From assembly GCF_021730395.1 (NCBI RefSeq), contig NC_069363.1, positions 51,765,001-51,829,000 on the forward strand: a DNA stretch of 64,000 nt, in the 5' to 3' direction. A program made the translations under genes and the position numbers. Of the stretch, positions 58,466 through 64,000 are shown one piece after another. The notes below the pieces were generated by a model. It saw only the letters and a list, made by a program, of their open reading frames with translations, had not been told where the DNA came from and ran no database searches. Position 1 is the stretch's first letter, and each line of letters starts with the position of its first letter. Origin of the DNA: Mercenaria mercenaria. Lineage: Eukaryota; Mollusca; Bivalvia; Venerida; Veneridae.

Positions 58466-60937
58466 GAAACAAGAGCTGTCCGTAAGACAGCCAAGCTCAA
58501 CTATTCGAAATATTGTCACAGAAGCAGGAAATTATTACCCAAAATGTTAAATATCAAAAGAGTTTTAAGTTCGAAAGGGGACATAATTTGACCAAAATAC
58601 ATATCAGAGTTATGGGACTTGATGTTATCAACTAGTTTTATAACCCCGAAGAAACATTGTTAAGTTTCAATTCAATATCTGCATTAGTTTTGGGGATAGT
58701 AACTTGCATGTTAAACTTTAACCAGAATTTTCTAAGTCCAAAAGGGGGCATAACTTGCTCAAAATACATGTTAAGAGTTATGGAACTTGACCCAGTGGGG
58801 TTGGTAATTGACCTTGAAAAAGAATAAATAAGTTTCAAAGCTATATGCCTTTTGGTTATAGCTGTATGTACTTGCACGCAAAACTTTAACCAGGATTTTC
58901 TAAGTCCAAAAGGGGGCATAATTTGCCCAAAATACATGTCAGAGTTATGGGACTTGGTGCTATCAACTAGTTTTATAACCCCGAAGACACATGTGAAGTT
59001 TCAATTTAATATCTGTAGTAGTTTTGGAGATAGTTACTTGCATGTAAAACTTTAACCAGAATTTTCTAAGTCCAAAAGGGGGTATAATTTGCCCAAAATA
59101 TGTGTCAGAGTTATGGGACTTGACCCAGTGAGGTTGGTAATTGACCTAGAAAAAGAAAAAATAAGTTTCAAATCTATATGCCTTTTAGTAATAGCTGTAT
59201 GTACTTGCACGCAAAACTTTAACCAGAATTTTCTAAGTCCAAAAGGGGGCATAATTTGGCCAAAATACATGTCAGAGTTATGGGGCTTGACCCAGTGAGG
59301 TAGTTAATTGATCTAGAAAAAGAAAAAATAAGTTTCAAATCTATATGCCTTTTAGTAATAGCTGTATGTACTTGCACGCAAAACTTTAACCAGAATTTTC
59401 TAAGTCCAAAAGGGGGCATAATTTGGCCAAAATGAAGGTCAGAGTTATGGGACTTGGTGCTATCAACTAGTTTTATAATCCCGAAGACACATGTGAGGTT
59501 TCAATTCAATATCTGCATTAGTTTTGGAGATAGTAACTTGCATGTAAAAAAACTTTAACCAAAATTTTCTAAGTCCAAAAGGGGGCATAATTTGCTCAAA
59601 ATACATGTCAGAGTTATGGGACTTGACCCAGAGAGGTAGGTAATTGACCTTACGCCAGACAGCCTGTAGCCACGCCTACCAGTTTTCAGGGGGAACAATT
59701 CATGCTAGGCCCGACAAACAAAGGAATCAAATGGCGACGGCAGAAATATTTTGCCGGACATTCTAGTAGATTTCGGCGTACGCTACCTCAATTCACACGT
59801 ATTTCTAAAGTGAAAAGACAAAACACAATCGTTAATAAGTGGATGTTCTGAAGCGAAACATAAATTCTACAAAAAACAACGATAGATTGTTGTTAAAAGC
59901 CGGGAACTGCACCCGAGTATGAGGAAAACTAAACAAGGCAGGGGGCCGAGCGGAAAACACGTAAAAAAGACGGAAATCTCTGAAACCATTATAGCTGATT
60001 TTGTGTTTTTTTTAATTGTCCGTTTCTTTTTCATTATAGAAACGTCAAATTTCGATCTCCCGGAAATCATGTAGGGTATGACTATATTAAGCAGACTAGA
60101 ACATTAATTGATTTTTATTAATTAAGGTTGAAATCAGACTGTGGATTCTGAATCCTATTTCAAAATAATTAGATAAATTAAATAAGGTAATTTACATGTA
60201 AAAATTGTCACTTGTGTCATTTAAGAAACGTCGGATTTCGAAATACCGGAACTCATTTAAGATGCTCATATCATTGTTCAACATTATTCAGATACATAGC
60301 ATTTAATGTCTAATACTTGGACATGATAGTAAAGAAAGTTCTCTTATTAGAATTAAAACGTGTAAATGATAAATAAATAAGATATAGTCCAAGGCGATGA
60401 TATAGTCCATACTCATATTTCAAGACTTATACCGGCGCATCGCAGCTTAAAATAATGTTTGAGCCTACCAAATTTCTTTATAAAGTATACAGAATGAATC
60501 ACAGGTGTTTGAAGCTCAATCAATAAAAAGTATATGAAGGTTAGATCTCTTGAAGAGATCGTAGATCTCTGTACTATTTCATAGTATATTAGGTGGGTGG
60601 GATATGGTATATATGTATGTTTATATTTACTGATAGAGCTTCAAGCGCCTGTGAATGAATGCACAATTTTTTGTTTAAGAACATATCTTCTTTATACGAA
60701 ATATGCTATTTTTTCTGGAATTTTAGACGAAGTTTACGCTGTCTATTAAAATTAAATTTAGAACGAAAGCACACACCGAGTGCTAAGTCAAAACTTTGAG
60801 CGCCTGGGAAATTATTGATTAGACTCATTAAAAATAGTTTTATATTAATCATAGTTTTTTATCATGTTTATTATTTGTTGTATTATCACCCAGGTATGAC
60901 TTAACATACACCAGTGGGAGATTGATGTAAACCTTAA

Positions 60938-61988
60938 ACAAGAGCACCGCCTTGCGGGTGCTGACGCTCATCTGATTTTTTTTGTATAATAGAAATATTG
61001 TCCTACCCATGATTTTCTAAGTCTAAAAAGGGCCATCATTCTTGCAAAAAGCAGGATAGAGTTATGTTTCTTGATGTACAGTGTCCACTTATGATTGTGA
61101 AAAACTGTTGCAAGTTTTAAAGCAATAGCTTTGATAGTTTATGAGAAAAGTATACTTAAACATAATACTCATCCAAGAAAATGATTTTCTAAGTCCAAAA
61201 GGGGCAATAATTATTGCAAAAAGCAGGATGGAGTTATGTTGCTTGCTGTACAGGGTCAGCTTATGATGGTGAACAAGTGTTGCAAGTTTCAAAGCAATAG
61301 CTTTGATAGTTTAAGAGAAAAAGTTGACCTAAACATAAAACTTAACCAAGAAATCTGATATTTTCTAAGTCCAAAAGGGGCCATAAATCTTGCAAAAAGC
61401 ATGATGGAGTTATGTTTCTTGCTGTACAGGGTCAGCTTATGATGGTGAACAAGTGTTGCAAGTTTTAAAGCAATAGCTTTGATAGTTTAGGATAAAAGCT
61501 GACCTAAACATAAAACTTAACCAAGAAAACTGATTTTCTAAGTCCAAAAGGGGCAATAATTCTTGCAAAAAGCAAGATGGAGTTATGTTTCTTGATGTAC
61601 AGGGTCTGCTTATGATGGTAAACAAGTATTCCAAGTTTCAAAGCAATAGCTTTGATAGTTTAGGAGAAAAGTTGACCTAAACATAAAACTTAACCAAGAA
61701 ATCTGATATTTTCTAAGTACAAAAGGGGCCATAAATCTTGCAAAAAGCAAGATGGAGTTATGTTTCTTGCTATACAGGGTCAGCTTATGATTGTAAATAA
61801 GTATTCCAAGTTTCAAAGCAATAGCTTTGATAGTTTAGGAGAAAAGCTGACCTAAACATAAAACTTAACCAGGCAACGCCGACGCAGACGCCGACGCCGA
61901 CGCCGACGCCGACACCGACGCCGACGCCGACAACCGCTCAAGTGATGACAATAACTCATCATTTTTTTTCAAAAAATCAGATGAGCTA
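60938..61988 (+). mobile_element. array element E9, near copy of E8
   Basis: Same head, same number and order of units and same tail as 49131-50153, with few base differences by eye and a longer (GCCGAC)n tract (about 61877-61932). It lies inside the 2.9-kb element. Confidence 0.75.
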
Positions 61989-62282
61989 AAAATGCATAAA
62001 TCATGTTTCAGGTACATTAAGGCATACTATTTACACGTTACCATTCAAATAATATAGAACATCAAATATTTGTGTTTTATCAGTACATACCAGTTACTCT
62101 GGTAACTGACGGAATATTTTTACTATTGAATAAAGAATACTAGGCACTTTTGTTAAATAAGAAAGTTAATTTTCATAGAATTTTACACTGATTTAAATGA
62201 AATAATTAAAACGTTATAACACAATGAGTGCTAAGTCGAATTGCTTTGCTTTTAAACACTCTTATAAGATTTTTAAGATCAA

Positions 62283-62505
62283 CTATTCTTGAGGACGTCC
62301 ACAGAGCCTGATACATCGTTGACAATATTCGAGGTCTGAGAGTGGATTTGGAAAAGGGAAACGCTCTAGTATTACACTCTCTTCCCTGTGTCTGATGTAA
62401 AGGTGTCCTAACGTCACCTTTTTACCATTTTGGACGATTTTTCGGTGGTATTTATATTCTTTGACTGGCGAGTCCGGCACTAAGTTTGACGGACAAAATG
62501 GCGGC
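62283..62505 (-). other. minus-strand open frame with promoter-like start
   Basis: A frame of about 65-70 residues (NGKKVTLGHLYIRHREESV, then LEYCQRCIRLCGRPQE) looks protein-like but has no ATG, and an upstream stop lies just before it. Immediately upstream on the minus strand are GACCAATCAG (CCAAT box) and GCCGCCATTTTG (YY1-type, common at transcription starts). ACTTAG before the frame could be a splice acceptor. It may be a remnant of a gene carried in the element. No family recognised. Confidence 0.3.
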
Positions 62506-62735
62506 TAACAACAAGGCTTATCAGTTCTGTTATCTGATTGGTCAGTTGGAACCTGTCAATCAACACTGGCGTAAGGTCAATTGACCTAGAAAAAGAATAA
62601 ATAAGTTTCAAAGCTATATGCCTTTAAATGATAGCTGTATGTACTTGCATGCAAAAACTTAACCAAGGTGTGACGCCGACGCCGACGCCAGGGTGAGTAG
62701 AATAGCTAGACTATTCTTCGAATAGTCAAGCTAAA

Positions 62736-62960
62736 AATCAATGGAATTCCAGTGGAATGCTACATAAATTCCACTGGAATCTGCTATGTTACTGGAATAC
62801 CAGTGGAATTACCAAATATACCACTGGAACTGGAATTTGAAATACCAGTAGAGGTGGAACTCCACTGGAATTTGAATTTGAAATACCAGTACAGGTGGAA
62901 TTCCACTGGAATTTGAATTTGGAATACCAGTACAAGTGGAATTCCACTCAACTGAATTTC
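62736..62960. repeat. GGAATTCC-rich palindromic satellite, block 1
   Basis: Short repeats of TGGAATTCCACTGGAATT and its variants, each nearly self-complementary, with a period of roughly 35-70 bases. The same repeat resumes at 63870. Confidence 0.75.
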
Positions 62961-63272
62961 ATGATTTGTGAATAAAATAGCACCAGTTTTGGCGGAAAAA
63001 TGGTTTTTATATAGTTTGAAATTCTGGACCAGATTTATGTGAATAGCATGGTATCAGCTACAGTAAGTGCCTTATATATGTTGAAAACAAAAGAAGTTTA
63101 AATCAATTATAAAATGTGATATTTTTTCTGTTTCTTTTATTCATATAATTCTAGTCAGATGCAGTCATATTTTTTGTCATTGGTTTTCATGACTTTTATT
63201 CTTATACAGTCATGTAAATATTTTGATCAGTTCTTGATTTCCATGCTTCTTACTTTGTCAAAAGATGTGTTT

Positions 63273-63869
63273 TTGTGCCCCCACTATGAGTGGTGGGGGC
63301 ATATAATTTTAGTCTAGTGTTGTCCATGCATCTGTACGTCCATCCGTTTGTGTGTATGTGTGTAGGAAAAAAAAATGTCACGCGCCTAGCTCAAAAAGTA
63401 TTTAATAAAAATTGATGAAATATTGCATAAGTCTTTAACATGATATGAATGTGTGCACCTCCTATTTCTATTTTCCAGCTGGCAATGCACCCCTCTCCCA
63501 AATTCCAGAGTTATGGCCCCTGAAATAGTGAAAAATGCACATTTTCATCTTGTGATGATGCACCTACCTCAAAAAGAATATCATATAGATTAATGAAACC
63601 TTGCATGAGTCTATAACATGATATGAACTTCCGGGCACCTACTACATTTCGTGGCCATCGCCTATTTCTAGAGCTATGGCCCCTAAAATAGTGACAAAAT
63701 GCACATTTTCACCTAGTGACTCACCTGGCTCATAATGTATTTGATATAAATTGATAAAAACTAGCATGAGTCTTTATCATGATGTAAACTTGCACATCTC
63801 CTATTTTACACATGATGATGACACCAACATCCAATTAAAAGCAACATTGCAAGATATATATTTACCTAA
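63273..63869 (-). mobile_element. array element E12 (CCCCC type), reverse orientation, head not seen
   Basis: Opens on the + strand with the hairpin TGCCCCCACTATGAGTGG then TGGGGGCA, the tail end of the CCCCC type. A TCCATCCGTTTGTGTG stretch and about 2.5 units of about 155 bp with AGAGCTATGGCCCCTRAAATAG follow. The array runs into the satellite, so the head is missing. Confidence 0.6.
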
Positions 63870-64000
63870 TTTTAAGTGGAATTCCACTGGAAACCTGATG
63901 GAATTCTACTGGAATTTGATGGTATACCACTAGTATTTCAAATGGAATTCCACTTGAAACTTGATGGAATTCAACTGGAATCTTGATGGTATACCCCTGG
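63870..64000. repeat. GGAATTCC-rich palindromic satellite, block 2
   Basis: Continues the repeat of block 1 (GTGGAATTCCACTGGAAAC, then CTTGATGGAATTC) to the end of the window. Element E12 and some 300 bases of other sequence separate the two blocks. Confidence 0.75.

Larger units (their letters stand above)
59646..62578. mobile_element. 2.9-kb terminal-inverted-repeat element inside E11
   Basis: Perfect 13-bp inverted ends, GACCTTACGCCAG and CTGGCGTAAGGTC, have AATT on both sides (59642-59645 and 62579-62582). The host repeat shows the uninterrupted site nearby. A longer 8-bp duplication (AATTGACC) is possible if the ends are read differently. It carries array element E9. No transposase is recognised and the superfamily is open. 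Confidence 0.7.
58469..62733 (+). mobile_element. array element E11, interrupted by a 2.9-kb element
   Basis: The head is ACAAGAGCTGTCCGTAAGAC then AGCCAAGCTCAACTATTCGAA. Units of two types alternate, with shared AAGTCCAAAAGGGGGCATAA. The tail after the interruption is GACGCCGACGCC, then CTAGACTATTCTTCGAATAG and AGCTAAAA. The sequence AATTGACCTAGAAAAAG occurs intact in other units (59141 and 59308) and is split here by the insertion. Confidence 0.65.

Noticed and set aside
58638-59419. Several minus-strand frames sharing PPFGLRKFWLKF
   Set aside because: Readings of the E11 tandem unit. Similar peptides at 49282-50009 and 61089-61816 come from E8 and E9.
1-64000. Retroviral, LTR, Polinton or viral genes
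   Set aside because: No protease, integrase, capsid, envelope or DNA polymerase B segment and no LTR pair was recognised. The only reverse transcriptase pieces are of LINE type.

Overview
The window looks like nuclear DNA from a bivalve mollusc, most likely a venerid-type clam. It is AT-rich and full of short dispersed elements. It carries intronless RING-less TRIM genes of the kind expanded in bivalves, molluscan tRNA-derived SINEs, and many elements with central tandem arrays of the pearl / Helitron-like (HINE) type. No prokaryotic, organellar or viral gene was recognised. The species call is an inference from repeat and gene style, not from a search.

Layout. (1) 1-35.5 kb is a head-to-tail array of four intronless genes on the + strand. 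Each encodes two B-boxes, a coiled coil and an NHL-like beta-propeller, starting MEVSGR: gene 1 (1822-3537), gene 2 (11298-12981, a pseudogene with one frameshift and one stop), gene 3 (26487-28169) and gene 4 (33808-35505). Genes 2 and 3 sit in two copies of one duplicated segment (about 10.93-17.8 kb and 22.13-33.5 kb) that share flanks, a 21-bp palindromic array and a 29-bp minisatellite. The copies differ by insertions, so each serves as an empty-site control for the other. (2) 35.5-50.2 kb has no recognised gene and is dominated by tandem-array mobile elements, some nested. (3) 50.26-54.51 kb on the minus strand holds the last four coding exons of a TRIC cation channel gene (TMEM38). The exon with the start codon was not found. 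(4) 54.5-64 kb holds SINEs, more array elements, a 2.9-kb terminal-inverted-repeat element inserted into one of them, and a GGAATTCC-rich satellite.

The main points are these. A palindromic TTAA-target element of about 811 bp, itself split by a 3.18-kb element with 8-bp target duplications, lies between gene 3 and a conserved upstream block with an ETS-type site. The uninterrupted site is still visible upstream of gene 1. A second copy of the 3.2-kb element, with the same LINE fossil inside, lies upstream of gene 2 in the opposite orientation. At least ten dispersed elements with unrelated sequences share one layout: a head hairpin, a short motif X, a tandem array, and a terminal hairpin containing the reverse complement of X.

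Limits: all alignments were made by eye, identities are impressions, and family names for mobile elements rest on end structure and target duplications only.
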